Positions 8,134 through 17,210 of a stretch of DNA of 48,934 nucleotides are shown here, in pieces (the stretch's first letter is position 1; each line of letters starts with the position of its first letter). Below the pieces are notes generated by a model. The model had not been told where the DNA came from. It was given only the letters and a program-made list of their open reading frames with translations, and ran no database searches. Source of the DNA: Canibacter sp052085365 (lineage in GTDB: Bacteria > Actinomycetota > Actinomycetes > Actinomycetales > Microbacteriaceae); assembly GCA_052085365.1 (NCBI GenBank), contig JBQDFP010000015.1:1-48934 (forward strand). Direction: 5' to 3'. Made by a program: the position numbers and the translations under genes.

Positions 8134-8474
8134 GCAAGCCGCTCTTTCTTTTGCGCGGTTTGAGACCCCAGCTCAACCAGGAGCACCCCCGCAATAATGA
8201 AGAGGATACCCATTCCCATGAGGAGGGTAATGGGTTCACCGTAAATCACCAGTGACATGATTGCCGTAAGCGCAACTCCGCTGGCGGCCCAAATTCCGTA
8301 TCCAACGCCGAGCGCCATACCGTTACGGAGAGCGATAAAGAGCGCCCAGAACGCCCCAACATATCCAGCAATGACGACCAAGTAGAGTCCGGAAGTATTG
8401 AGTGCTCCTTTGAGGCAAAGAGTAGCGGTGACTTCAAGCACGATTGCTGCGCCGAGTAAGAACCACTTCTTCAC
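8130..8474 (-). CDS. Small multidrug resistance (SMR) efflux subunit A
   Basis: First gene of the SMR pair, 114 residues, four hydrophobic helices. The conserved Glu is E14 (VLEVTATLCLK), with GVGYGIWAASGVALTA in helix three. Start is GTG at 8474 with AAGGAG seven bases upstream. The polar C-terminus (SQTAQKKERLA) differs from the partner. The pair probably forms a heterodimeric proton-coupled exporter. No guanidine riboswitch was found upstream. Confidence 0.88.
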   Translation of the reverse strand: MKKWFLLGAAIVLEVTATLCLKGALNTSGLYLVVIAGYVGAFWALFIALRNGMALGVGYGIWAASGVALTAIMSLVIYGEPITLLMGMGILFIIAGVLLVELGSQTAQKKERLA

Positions 8475-8543
8475 TTCGGTACTCCTTCACTATTGGGGAC
8501 AGTGGCGTGATCCAGCATGCCTAAACGCTGTTCTTTGGGGGAA

Positions 8544-8614
8544 GCAGGTCAGGCGCTCGCCATCGACGATCGTTTATCGGGCAAGAGATAGCACAATTAA
8601 GAAATGTGACCTGC
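8544..8614. promoter_or_regulatory. Widely spaced inverted repeat upstream of the SMR pair
   Basis: GCAGGTCA (8544-8551) and TGACCTGC (8607-8614) are perfect reverse complements 55 bp apart, 70 bp upstream of the SMR start. Two half-sites of one regulator, or the arms of an RNA stem in the SMR leader, are both possible. Confidence 0.35.
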
Positions 8615-8847
8615 CTCATCATACGGGAAACGGGAGTGTTGCAATGCGACTCCAGAGGGGTACAAAATCGACCCGCGATATTTCGATATACAGTAGCGTT
8701 GACGTTGATACAGAGTGAATTCACCGAGCGCCGCGACGCGAGTCAACTGTCTCTACGACGTGCTATCCGATTCGAGTCCGTCGTTCGTTTACTAAATTTG
8801 TTTAGGAGTTTCTTGATCGCACGCTTATCCGTACGAAACGCCGAGCG

Positions 8848-8872
8848 CTGCGTATATGGAAACTGCGTATAT
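8848..8872 (+). repeat. Tandem decamer upstream of the EamA gene
   Basis: CTGCGTATAT occurs at 8848-8857 and again at 8863-8872, a 15-bp period, 36 bp before the EamA start codon. A tandem protein site or duplicated -10-like element is possible. Confidence 0.35.
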
Positions 8873-8908
8873 ACAAGTACGAGGACCATCGTGGCTGGGC
8901 GGCGCTAA

Positions 8909-9814
8909 ATGACCGAAAGCCGCAGCATCGCAAGGGTCCCGCCGTGGTCGCTGGCTGTCACGGCGATGCTCGCGATTCAATTCGCTAATGCGCTATCAGT
9001 TCCGGTCATCGATCAGGTTGGTGCTGCAGGCACTGCATGGTTGCGCATGAGTTTCGGTGTGGTCTTCTTGTGGATGATTGCACGTCCCGCACTACGATCA
9101 TTGCGGCGAAAAGATATTCCAGCACTGATCGTGCTTGGCGTGGTGACCGGACTCATGACGACGTTTTTCCTTGCCGCGGTCGAACGTATTCCACTGGGTA
9201 CGGCGGTTGCCATCGAGTTCCTTGGCCCGCTACTCGTTGCGGGTCTCATGAGTAAGCACTTTAAATCGCTCGTTTGGCCACTTCTTGCTTTCGGTGGCGT
9301 CGTTCTTTTGACTGAGCCATGGCACGGCAAGATCGATCTGCCTGGAGTCGGGTTTGCCTTGGCCGCAGGAGCATGTTGGGGCCTATACAACTTGTTCACT
9401 CAGCACGTGGGTGATCGATTCTCGGGTATTAGCGGACTCTCGCTCACGATTCCAGTTGCCGCGCTTGCCACGCTGCCGGTCGGGTTACCGCAGGTTATCG
9501 GCGGTAATCTTTCCTGGTGGGTGTTACCCGCGATCGCAGGTATTGCGCTGGTCACCCCGGTGATCGCGTTTGGTCTTGAAATGCTGGCCCTTCGACGCAT
9601 GACTCATACCGCATTCGGCACACTGCTTTCGATCGAGCCAGCTTTTGGCATCATCATGGGGTTGCTCGTGCTAGCGCAAACGCCCACTTTATTTCAACTG
9701 CTCGGTATTGCCATCGTCATTGTCGCTGGCGGCGCAGCGCAGTACGGCGATACTCGGACAGTCAAACCCATTACTACGAGCCTTCCGGTGATTCCGCCGA
9801 AAGACAACTCGTAA
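8909..9814 (+). CDS. EamA-family (DMT) exporter, RhtA-like
   Basis: Inner-membrane transporter of 301 residues with ten hydrophobic segments arranged as two EamA repeats. The N-terminus (QFANALSVPVIDQVGAAG) and the ERIPLGTAVAIEFLGPL segment around residue 90 resemble the RhtA threonine/homoserine exporter group, so an amino acid or drug substrate is likely. The C-terminal 20 residues are a polar tail. No ribosome binding site is clear before the ATG. Confidence 0.85.
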   Translation: MTESRSIARVPPWSLAVTAMLAIQFANALSVPVIDQVGAAGTAWLRMSFGVVFLWMIARPALRSLRRKDIPALIVLGVVTGLMTTFFLAAVERIPLGTAVAIEFLGPLLVAGLMSKHFKSLVWPLLAFGGVVLLTEPWHGKIDLPGVGFALAAGACWGLYNLFTQHVGDRFSGISGLSLTIPVAALATLPVGLPQVIGGNLSWWVLPAIAGIALVTPVIAFGLEMLALRRMTHTAFGTLLSIEPAFGIIMGLLVLAQTPTLFQLLGIAIVIVAGGAAQYGDTRTVKPITTSLPVIPPKDNS

Positions 9815-9965
9815 CCGGACGAGTAGTTTAATTTTCCCGGCCCGAACTTTTGGCGATTCTCTGATGCTGGAATAGTTGCGCCGCTATCAAGCACGCGTCG
9901 TTGTGTGGTGTGGTTTGAGCACCAGTGCGTCGCAATAACAGCGGAAATACGCCACTCTAGAATGT

Positions 9966-10589
9966 ATGAACGGTCAGCCTGCCAAACCAGTGGATAACCC
10001 AGTTCGTGTGGCATATGCGACGCGTGCTGCGGAGTACATTAAGCATTTTGGAAGTGTGAATAAACTGTCTCCGCTTGATCAGGAAACAATCGGAGATTGG
10101 GCACGTGGCATCGACGGGCCCATTGTCGATGCGGGCAGTGGGCCTGGACAGTGGACGGCGTTCCTTCATCACCTCGGCGCAACTGTGGAGGGCATCGATA
10201 TGGTGCCGGAATTCGTGGCAAGTGCGCAGGCGCGATTCCCGCAGGTCAATTTTCGGTTGGGAACGTTCGAGTCACTTCCGGTCTTAGGGAATAGCCTTTC
10301 TGGCATCTTGGCGTGGTACACCACTATTCATACAGTTCCGAGTCGCCTTCAGCAGGTTCTGGCCGAATTTGCACGATGTCTCTCGCCCGGTGGTTCTTTG
10401 CTTCTCGGGTTCTTCGAAGGGGCGCGAATAGAGCCGTTTGATCATGCGGTAGTAACTGGGTACTACTGGCCCATAGCAGAAATATCTCGGGTGCTGGAAG
10501 ACGCCGGTTTTACGATCGTTGAGGTAAGCACGAGGCAGGACCCCGGAAGCCGCCCTCACGCTGCAATCACTGCTGTGTTGCAAAGTTGA
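9966..10589 (+). CDS. Class I SAM-dependent methyltransferase
   Basis: Methyltransferase of 207 residues. The SAM-binding motif DAGSGPGQW is at about residues 55-63, followed by the acidic end of strand two (GIDMVPE) and the post-I region. The C-terminal part has the FFEGARIEPFDH and YYWPIAEISRVLEDAGF segments common in small-molecule methyltransferases of actinobacteria. Substrate unknown. A TAGAAT box at 9958-9963 lies just before the ATG. Confidence 0.8.
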   Translation: MNGQPAKPVDNPVRVAYATRAAEYIKHFGSVNKLSPLDQETIGDWARGIDGPIVDAGSGPGQWTAFLHHLGATVEGIDMVPEFVASAQARFPQVNFRLGTFESLPVLGNSLSGILAWYTTIHTVPSRLQQVLAEFARCLSPGGSLLLGFFEGARIEPFDHAVVTGYYWPIAEISRVLEDAGFTIVEVSTRQDPGSRPHAAITAVLQS

Positions 10590-10650
10590 CCAGTATCACC
10601 TGGGATTTACACTGTTGCCATACAAACGTCTGAAAGTCGTGCGGATCGCG

Positions 10651-11598
10651 TTACGCTGCGGTCGTTTCTCGGGTTGGTCGCGTACTCACAGGCCTCGTGG
10701 AGTCACCTGCATGGGTTGCCGGAGCCAGCGCAAGAATAGTGAGAGAGACTCCAATGCCGACCATGCCAGCCCATGCAACCAGAGACAATTGCTCTCCCAC
10801 GATGATCACAGCGAGGACCGCAGCGACAGCGGGCTCCACCAAGGTGAGTGTTGTTGCAGAACTGGACGCTACTCTCGTGAGGCCGAAACCGAACAATAGG
10901 TAGCCGAGGAACATCGGCACCAGCGCCATATAGCTGCCCACAGCAAAAGCTTGCGAAGACGTGATGAACGGTCCTCCCGTGAGCAACAGCACAGGCATGA
11001 GGGCAACACCACCCAGTCCAAACACTGCTCCCATCGCTGCGGCACGCCCAATGTTTCGACTCATCAGGCGCTGTGCGCTCCATGAGTATAGAGCGTAGGT
11101 GGCGCCAGCGACGAGGCCTAGGCCGATACCAGCGACTGTGGGGAACACGTCGTTTGGTGCACCATGCATTTTTGCCGCACAGAGGGTCGCACTACCGACG
11201 ATCCCAAGTGCTGCAGAGAGCATCCACCAAATACTGAGCGTGCGTTTTTCAATTACTCGTTCAAGAACACCCGAAATGATTGGAGCGGAACCTAGGGAGA
11301 TAACGGTGCCGACCGCTACACCTGCCAGATGCATGGAACTGTAGAAGGCAAGGGGATAAATCACGACGCCTATCGCGCCTGCGATCACCGTTCCAAGATT
11401 TGCTTTCAGCTCGAGACGCTTATTGTGCAGCGCCGGCACCGCGATGACCGCTTGTAAAATACCGCCGACTCCAAGCGCCGCTGCACCCATTGCGAGAGGA
11501 CCTACTGTCGGAGCAAAAGTTGCGGCAGTTCCCGTTGTGCCCCAGAGAAACCCGGCGATGAGGACTGCGAAGATACCGGGGAGCGCGCGCCGCTTCAC
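10651..11598 (-). CDS. EamA-family (DMT) exporter
   Basis: Ten-helix exporter of 315 residues with two EamA repeats and the WGTTGTAATFAP motif in helix one typical of the RarD/YdcZ-like group. Start is GTG at 11598; its first bases overlap the stop of the TetR gene by four, so the two form an operon under the TetR operator. It is probably the regulated efflux function. Substrate unknown. Confidence 0.87.
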   Translation of the reverse strand: MKRRALPGIFAVLIAGFLWGTTGTAATFAPTVGPLAMGAAALGVGGILQAVIAVPALHNKRLELKANLGTVIAGAIGVVIYPLAFYSSMHLAGVAVGTVISLGSAPIISGVLERVIEKRTLSIWWMLSAALGIVGSATLCAAKMHGAPNDVFPTVAGIGLGLVAGATYALYSWSAQRLMSRNIGRAAAMGAVFGLGGVALMPVLLLTGGPFITSSQAFAVGSYMALVPMFLGYLLFGFGLTRVASSSATTLTLVEPAVAAVLAVIIVGEQLSLVAWAGMVGIGVSLTILALAPATHAGDSTRPVSTRPTRETTAA

Positions 11599-12155
11599 AG
11601 GACGCTCAGCATATCGGACGCAATACCACGGGCGTGTTCCAATCGAATGGGGCTGCCTTCTAAACCAGAACGAGCAACGGCCCCTTCGAGTAAGAAGCTG
11701 AAATGCTCTGCTGTTTTTTGTGCGTGCCCCTCGTCGGTTATCGCTTTCAAACTTTCGAAGAGAATTTGTTCAACTTGTTCCTTGTGTGCGCGAACCGACT
11801 TGCGTTCGGGACTACCCGACGGGAATTCCGCGGCCGCATTTAACAAGCCACAGCCCCGAAAGCCGTGGCGGTAGGTGCCATTTGCGTGATCGATATATGC
11901 ATCGAATACTGCTAAGACCTGATCGGAGGGCGTTGAAGCCTTTTCTGCTCGTGATTGGTGCAGCGTGAGCCATTCGTGGTGGCGAGTATCGATATATTCG
12001 CTGATGAGCTCGGCCTTCGACGAAAAATTGTTGTAAAGACTCTTCTTCGCGACACCCGCCTCAGTGGTGATTGTGTCAATCCCTGTCGCGTTGAGCCCGT
12101 TTTCGTAAAAGCATTTGGCTGCGGCTTCAAGCAGCTTCGCTTTTGCTGACACCAT
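11595..12155 (-). CDS. TetR/AcrR-family repressor
   Basis: Repressor of 186 residues. The N-terminal helix-turn-helix (about residues 5-50, with GLNATGIDTITTEAGVAKKSLYNNF) is typical of the YxaF/LmrA-like subgroup, and the remainder is a helical ligand domain. It is first in an operon with the EamA exporter and has a perfect palindrome 20 bp upstream, so it should repress itself and the exporter until a ligand binds. Confidence 0.9.
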   Translation of the reverse strand: MVSAKAKLLEAAAKCFYENGLNATGIDTITTEAGVAKKSLYNNFSSKAELISEYIDTRHHEWLTLHQSRAEKASTPSDQVLAVFDAYIDHANGTYRHGFRGCGLLNAAAEFPSGSPERKSVRAHKEQVEQILFESLKAITDEGHAQKTAEHFSFLLEGAVARSGLEGSPIRLEHARGIASDMLSVL

Positions 12156-12175
12156 GTAATATTGCCCCTCGTATC

Positions 12176-12195
12176 TAGGTAGACCAGTCTACCTA
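12176..12195. promoter_or_regulatory. TetR-type operator palindrome
   Basis: TAGGTAGACCAGTCTACCTA is a perfect inverted repeat of 9 bp with a 2-bp centre, lying 21 bp before the tetR ATG and between it and the divergent LysE remnant. The TAGAC-N2-GTCTA core is typical of TetR-family operators. Confidence 0.8.
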
Positions 12196-12267
12196 CTTTT
12201 TACACATGCAGGGTGAGAAGTAGTAGCTCTTCGAAATCAACGATTACGCAGCGATGTCTGGCTCGGT

Positions 12268-12639
12268 GTGCAAGGCCTGCGTCACCTCTCGACCACTGAC
12301 GTTGAAAGGGAAAGCGCGCCGACCGCGCAAAAACGGCTCTTCCTCAAAGGGATTGGGATTAGCCTGCTGAACCCAAAGGTGTTCCTGTTGTTTCTCGCGC
12401 TGCTGCCACAATTCGTCAGTTCACGTACGGATTGGTCCTTGGGACTGCAGATGGTTGTCCTCGGAATGCTTCATGTCGCAAATTGTGCTCTTGTCTATTT
12501 TGCTGTTGGATACGGCGCGAATACCCTTTTCGCTCGCCAACCCAAAGCCGCGAAGATCGTGAATCTAATCGCAAGTGTCGTCATGATTGGACTGGGGTTG
12601 TTCCTTGTTGTCGAGAAGCTATTCATAGGTCTCCAATGA
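12268..12639 (+). pseudogene. Truncated LysE/RhtB-family exporter
   Basis: Only the last 123 residues of an amino acid exporter remain. The region starts within what would be the YLLYLG-type motif (read here as WLGVQGLR, continuing upstream without a start codon) and then runs through FLKGIGISLLNPKVFLLF and three C-terminal helices. Complete family members have about 205 residues, so the first two or three helices, including the N-terminal PGP region, are missing. It was probably the divergent target of the TetR gene before a deletion. Confidence 0.8.
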
Positions 12640-12678
12640 GTGCGACTCTGTAAAGCTGCAACTTAGACGAGTGATCTT

Positions 12679-13623
12679 TTACTTTTCAGGTCTTGATCGG
12701 TGGAACGCAGCCTGAGCGACCGCAAGATCCTCCCAAGACATTCCCACGCTCTTAAACACCGCAGGGCGATCGTCAGAAAGTTTGATCTCACCTGTAACGA
12801 CGTTCTTCATTGGAATGAGATCAGTTTCAGTGATCGCGTCTTCCATATGAGGTATTACGATGTCGCCCGCCTCTCGTAGTGCCGTCTGTCGATCTTCGAC
12901 AATAATTGACGATCGTGCGATCAGGGAGGAGCCCAGTTCTCGCTTTTCTGGCTCATGCGAACCAACGGCGATCACAGTAGCGTTAGATTTTACGAGGTCG
13001 CCCGCAAATAGTGGTTCGTGTGCGCTCGTTGCGCACACGATGATATCTGCGTCGGCGATAGCATCACTGGCGCTGATCGATCCCAGCTGATGAACACTTC
13101 CGCGCTCATGCACGTCGCTGCTCACACGGCTCGGGTTTCGAACAAGGAAGTTCACAGTGGTGAAGGGCGCGAGCACAATGGCTGCGAGTGTGTCGACATG
13201 TGCCACTGCTTGGGGGCCAGCCCCCACAACAGCGACTTTGAGGGATGCGGTGGACCTACGGATTCGGTGTTGCACCGCAGCGACCGAAACTGCTGGTGTA
13301 CGCACTGTGGTCAACACGGTTCCGTCAAGAATCGCCTGAAGCGACAATGTTGCTGAATCAAACAAGAGATAGGTGCCTTGAATGCGAGGCAGGTTCGTCG
13401 CCGGGTTCGCTGGTGCGACAGTAGCAACTTTGACGCCCGCCATATGACCGGCCTCGGTCGGCATGAGTAGGAAATGACCGCGACTCGTTGGAACGGTACT
13501 GCGCGGAATATCATTTACCGGGTCATACCCACTCCGTAATGTCTCGGTAATGGCAGCAACAGCGTCTGAGGGGGAGAGAGCAGCCGCGATTGCGGATGCG
13601 TCAAGATAGGTAGGAAGGTTCAT
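12679..13623 (-). CDS. Ornithine cyclodeaminase / mu-crystallin family NAD(P)-dependent enzyme
   Basis: Cytosolic dehydrogenase-like enzyme of 314 residues. The N-terminal substrate domain has the family Lys at K65 (GVKVAT). A Rossmann domain begins near residue 127 (KVAVVGAGPQAVAH), with the SHEPEKRE segment near residue 225. The family includes ornithine cyclodeaminase, alanine dehydrogenase and delta-1-pyrroline-2-carboxylate reductase, and the reaction cannot be chosen from sequence alone. It is not linked to arginine catabolic genes here. Confidence 0.8.
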   Translation of the reverse strand: MNLPTYLDASAIAAALSPSDAVAAITETLRSGYDPVNDIPRSTVPTSRGHFLLMPTEAGHMAGVKVATVAPANPATNLPRIQGTYLLFDSATLSLQAILDGTVLTTVRTPAVSVAAVQHRIRRSTASLKVAVVGAGPQAVAHVDTLAAIVLAPFTTVNFLVRNPSRVSSDVHERGSVHQLGSISASDAIADADIIVCATSAHEPLFAGDLVKSNATVIAVGSHEPEKRELGSSLIARSSIIVEDRQTALREAGDIVIPHMEDAITETDLIPMKNVVTGEIKLSDDRPAVFKSVGMSWEDLAVAQAAFHRSRPEK

Positions 13624-13786
13624 AGGAGCACAGATGGTATTCGTAAATGGTTTCGTAACGAGTGTTCCCCGGTAGGTTACGCGATGTGGAGTGACTCATG
13701 TTTTTCGAGTAAATACTCAACGTTTTGCTCAATAACTCTGCTGATAAACTCCAAATACGAGGCACATGCCAGCGAAGGAGCTCAAG

Positions 13787-14146
13787 ATGTCTGCACCCAA
13801 GCATCATGAAATAAGCTACATTGAGTTCGGGGCTCAGGACCTTGCCGCAACTCGTGCATTTTATGAAGCCGTATTTGGTTGGGAATTTAATGACTACGGC
13901 CCAGAATACAGCGGTATCAAGGCTCCAGACAGCGACCACGAATTTGGGGGCTTGAACGCTTCCGCCACGCCAGCACGCGGCGGTCCGCTTGTGTTACTTT
14001 TCTCAAATAATCTTGACGCGACAGTTGATGATGTTCGAGACGCGGGCGGGACGATCGTTGCTGAGCCATATGAATTCCCAGGCGGACGCAGGTTCGAATT
14101 CACTGACCCGAGCGGAAATCACTTGGGTGTCTTTGCCAATGCATGA
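13787..14146 (+). CDS. VOC-superfamily (glyoxalase-like) protein
   Basis: Single-domain protein of 119 residues with the beta-alpha-beta-beta-beta repeats of the vicinal oxygen chelate fold. It opens HEISYIEFGAQDLAATRAFYEAVFGWEF and ends FEFTDPSGNHLGVFAN, both typical of glyoxalase/bleomycin-resistance relatives. A upstream ATG at 13766 exists, but AAGGAG (13775-13780) fits the ATG at 13787. The next gene overlaps its end by 8 bp. Confidence 0.82.
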   Translation: MSAPKHHEISYIEFGAQDLAATRAFYEAVFGWEFNDYGPEYSGIKAPDSDHEFGGLNASATPARGGPLVLLFSNNLDATVDDVRDAGGTIVAEPYEFPGGRRFEFTDPSGNHLGVFANA

Positions 14147-14675
14147 CACTCAGAACGCACGCCACTCGGTCACAATTCGCACTATAGATTCGTCGATCGG
14201 CACGCTGATGCTGGCAGCGAGCGGCGAGGGGCTTCTTCGCGTTGCATTTGAATGCGAAAACTTGGACCAGGTGACAGACTGCATCGTTGCAAAATTTCGT
14301 GGGAGTACGATCGACGATTCTGCGGGTACACACGAAGTCATAGACCGAGCCCACAGCCAGATCAACGAATATCTTCGAGGTGAGCGTCAAATCTTTGAGC
14401 TACCGCTTGATTTTGCGCTTTCGTCCGGATTCCGTCAGACCGTACAACAGAGCCTGCCCCGTATCCAGTACGGGCACACACGTAGCTATAAAGAACTCGC
14501 TGACATGGTGGGGAGCCCGAAAGCCGTGCGTGCGGTCGGGAGCGCGTGCGCCACAAATCCGCTGCCCGTTGTTGTGCCCTGCCATCGAGTAGTCCGCACC
14601 GACGGAGCGCTCGGCGGATATCTTGGAGGAACCGATATAAAACGTGCACTTCTTGATTTAGAGCAGCACGCGTGA
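14139..14675 (+). CDS. ogt: Methylated-DNA--protein-cysteine methyltransferase
   Basis: Suicide repair protein of 178 residues that takes alkyl groups from O6-alkylguanine onto a cysteine. The active site PCHRV has C148, followed by the GGYLGG segment, and the helix-turn-helix and SYKELADMVGSPKAVRAVG region are intact. The open frame reaches far upstream inside the VOC gene, but the ATG at 14139, overlapping the VOC stop, gives the normal family length. Probably cotranscribed with the VOC gene. Confidence 0.93.
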   Translation: MHDTQNARHSVTIRTIDSSIGTLMLAASGEGLLRVAFECENLDQVTDCIVAKFRGSTIDDSAGTHEVIDRAHSQINEYLRGERQIFELPLDFALSSGFRQTVQQSLPRIQYGHTRSYKELADMVGSPKAVRAVGSACATNPLPVVVPCHRVVRTDGALGGYLGGTDIKRALLDLEQHA

Positions 14676-14718
14676 ACTCCTCAGACCGCGAGCCGAGTGG
14701 TGCTGCGGCCAGTTCCGG

Positions 14719-15744
14719 GTGAAGATGAAGACAATGCAAGAATCTTGGAAGCGCTGGTACAAGCTGCGAACTCGGACGACCAGGCGAGTACGCGAATTTT
14801 CGCGATGGCTGATTCGTATAATTGTGCGTCCCTTCGCCGAACCACAACTGAATATTCGAGAGAACTATCAAAAAGTTCGCCGCCGTCAACGGCGTCTCGC
14901 GATTCAAGCGGTGCCGCAGTCGAGGCTGCGTGACTATTTGCTCAGTGCTGACGACGGTAGCCATGAGATTCCGATTCGCGTGTTTCAACCGCGTGAACAG
15001 ACCCGCGACCTCGTGATTCTCTTCTTTCATGGTGGTGGCTGGGTGACCGGTGGCATAGAAAGCTATACGCCTGCATGCCACACCATGGCTGACCTCACCG
15101 GATGTGTCGTCGCATCAGTCGAATACCGGCTCGCTCCCGAACATCCGTTCCCGGCAGGACTCGACGACTGCTATACCGTGGCTCGTCGAGTACTGACGGA
15201 CCCGAGCCTCGCAGGAATTGAAGACGCAAGCAAAGTCGTGCTTATGGGGGATTCATCGGGAGGAAACCTCGTCGCATCACTCTCGCTCCAGCTCAAACTA
15301 CGCAATGAACCGGTGCCTGCCCGACAGATTCTGTTATACCCGGTCACGCACTGGAACCATGACCCACGCACCTCACCGTTTGAGTCGGTGAGGCAGCACG
15401 GGGAGGACTACCGGCTCACCAACTCTGAGGTGAACGCGTACTTTGACATGTATGCGCCAGACCCTGAACTGCGTAAGACAGCGCTCATTTCACCTCTTGT
15501 GGCGGACGATTTAAGCGAACAACCGAAAACCCTCGTTATTACGGCAGAGCTGGACCTATTGTGCGACGAAGGCGAAAGATATGCTGAAGCGCTCGAAGCC
15601 GCAGGGAACGAGGTGCATGTGTACCGGGTGGATCGTGCGCTGCACGGATTCATCAACCTGCCACGTTTCGCGAGATCACTACGAGAAGCGTATGACGTGA
15701 TTAACCAGTTCTTGTCGGAGCCGCAGGGACAGGCACTGAAATGA
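14719..15744 (+). CDS. Alpha/beta hydrolase, hormone-sensitive-lipase type
   Basis: Esterase-like enzyme of 341 residues. It has the oxyanion motif HGGGW (104-108), nucleophile motif GDSSGG with S179, an acidic residue in ELDLLCDEG and the catalytic His in ALHGFI near the C-terminus, so the triad is complete. The basic N-terminal 60 residues include a short hydrophobic stretch (WLIRIIVRPF) that could attach it to the membrane. Starts with GTG or the ATG two codons later. Overlaps the acyltransferase gene by four bases, so the two probably act on the same acyl compound. Confidence 0.88.
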   Translation: MKMKTMQESWKRWYKLRTRTTRRVREFSRWLIRIIVRPFAEPQLNIRENYQKVRRRQRRLAIQAVPQSRLRDYLLSADDGSHEIPIRVFQPREQTRDLVILFFHGGGWVTGGIESYTPACHTMADLTGCVVASVEYRLAPEHPFPAGLDDCYTVARRVLTDPSLAGIEDASKVVLMGDSSGGNLVASLSLQLKLRNEPVPARQILLYPVTHWNHDPRTSPFESVRQHGEDYRLTNSEVNAYFDMYAPDPELRKTALISPLVADDLSEQPKTLVITAELDLLCDEGERYAEALEAAGNEVHVYRVDRALHGFINLPRFARSLREAYDVINQFLSEPQGQALK

Positions 15745-17210
15745 GTCAACGGTCTTGGGTGAGGCTCGATAATGCTTCGAATATTTTTCTCGCGGCACGA
15801 ACCGAATCTGACCCAAAAGTGTTTCGACTGAGCGCTGAAGTTGACCATGAGGTTGACCGAGCAATTCTGCAAACCGCTGTGGATCACACGTACGATCGGT
15901 ACCGTCTCTACCATGCGGTGCTCAGACGTGCCATTTTCTGGCACTACCTGCAAGAGAGTGATCTCAGGCCCAAAGTCACGTTGGATGACAAACCCACCTG
16001 TGCGCCCATTTACGAGCCAGACCGACACAACCTGCTGTTTCGGGTGCGATACTTTCACGAAAGAATCATTCTCGAGACTTTTCATGCACTGTCTGACGGA
16101 ACTGGTGCGCTCTGGTTCCTGACCGACGTCGTCACTGAATATTTCCGCTTGTACAATCTCGCCGAACAGAACCTGCCCGATGAGGCACAAGCTTTGCACA
16201 CCGCGGAACTTGGCACCGTGCCGCGGATCGTTGGGCGTGAAGACGTGGACGAGCGTGACGCTGAGGAAACTCGCGCCCTCGCATCAGATAGTTTCTCGTA
16301 CTACTTTCGCCGCAAAACTCCGCGCCGTGCTGAGGCCGGAGAATCTGAGTTTCAGCGAGCGGCAGAAATCGACATTGATGCGGATGACGCGTCGCAGGAG
16401 CATCCAGAAACGCAGCGCTTGACCCTTCGGCAACGCCTTCGCCTACAACGAGTGCCCGGTCGTAAGGTGCACCGGGTGAAGGGGACGCGTACGCCAGATA
16501 ACCGGACCCGCGCAGTTGAACTTACAATGCCCGTTGCAGACGTGCTTGCTCTTGCGCGCGCCGAAGGGGTGTCCCTGACGATGTATCTCACCGCGCTGTT
16601 TTTTGAATCAGTGCGAAAGACGTCTGGCGGTTTGGGCAAAGCCACGACCCTTTCCGCATCGGTGCCCGTCAACCTGAGACAGTTTTTTCCGTCACAATCA
16701 CCCAGAAACTTCTTTGCAACGGTCAGGGTGCAGCACACCTACGGTGACAATGTCGACGACCTTGGCACCATTGCGCGCGGCCTCGAACGACAGTTTCGTC
16801 CCAGAGCCAGTAGAGCTGCGCTGGATAAAAAACTGCGGCGCTTTATTCGATTCGAGCGAATGCCCGCGTTGCGCGTCGTCCCGCGGCCACTCAAAGATGT
16901 TCTGCTTCGTTTCATCAACTGGGTTAATAACCGTGGACTTACGATCGCAGTCTCAAACCTGGGCCGTGTTGTGCTTCCCGAAACTATTGATGCACGCGTG
17001 AGTCGCACGACATTCCATGTCTCTGCGGTACGACCACAAATGTGTGCCATTTCGCACGCCGGTTTCCTGACGGTGACATTCACATCACCGTTCGTTGAAA
17101 CCCACCACATTCGAGAGTTTGCACGCATGTTAACGAGTCAGGACATTTCCGTGACCGTGTCAGCAGCGCGTGTCACCGAGACTGAACTTACCGAAGAAGG
17201 CAAACAATGA
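15741..17210 (+). CDS. Condensation-domain-like O-acyltransferase (alcohol acetyltransferase type)
   Basis: Protein of 489 residues resembling chloramphenicol-acetyltransferase-fold acyltransferases (alcohol acetyltransferase, WES, PapA). The catalytic HxxxDG motif is H115-A-L-S-D119-G. The second half has the LTMYLTALFFESV and SVPVNLRQFFPS segments of the second subdomain. Residues about 195-250 are a charged, likely disordered linker. It sits between a hydrolase and a zinc-ribbon membrane protein with 4-bp overlaps on both sides. Acceptor and donor are unknown. Confidence 0.75.
   Translation: MSQRSWVRLDNASNIFLAARTESDPKVFRLSAEVDHEVDRAILQTAVDHTYDRYRLYHAVLRRAIFWHYLQESDLRPKVTLDDKPTCAPIYEPDRHNLLFRVRYFHERIILETFHALSDGTGALWFLTDVVTEYFRLYNLAEQNLPDEAQALHTAELGTVPRIVGREDVDERDAEETRALASDSFSYYFRRKTPRRAEAGESEFQRAAEIDIDADDASQEHPETQRLTLRQRLRLQRVPGRKVHRVKGTRTPDNRTRAVELTMPVADVLALARAEGVSLTMYLTALFFESVRKTSGGLGKATTLSASVPVNLRQFFPSQSPRNFFATVRVQHTYGDNVDDLGTIARGLERQFRPRASRAALDKKLRRFIRFERMPALRVVPRPLKDVLLRFINWVNNRGLTIAVSNLGRVVLPETIDARVSRTTFHVSAVRPQMCAISHAGFLTVTFTSPFVETHHIREFARMLTSQDISVTVSAARVTETELTEEGKQ

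Larger units (their letters stand above)
8475..8908. other. 434-bp divergent region between SMR pair and EamA gene
   Basis: No convincing gene. Holds an inverted repeat (8544-8614) on the SMR side and a tandem repeat (8848-8872) on the EamA side. An open frame at 8606-8908 lacks a ribosome binding site and protein-like composition. Confidence 0.45.

Noticed and set aside
8475..8720. Guanidine riboswitch upstream of the SMR pair
   Set aside because: YkkCD-like pairs often carry one, but neither the conserved ykkC core nor the paired ACGR loops of the mini-ykkC type could be found on the minus strand.
8606..8908. 100-residue open frame before the EamA gene
   Set aside because: No ribosome binding site, Arg-rich composition and overlap with the tandem repeat and likely promoter.
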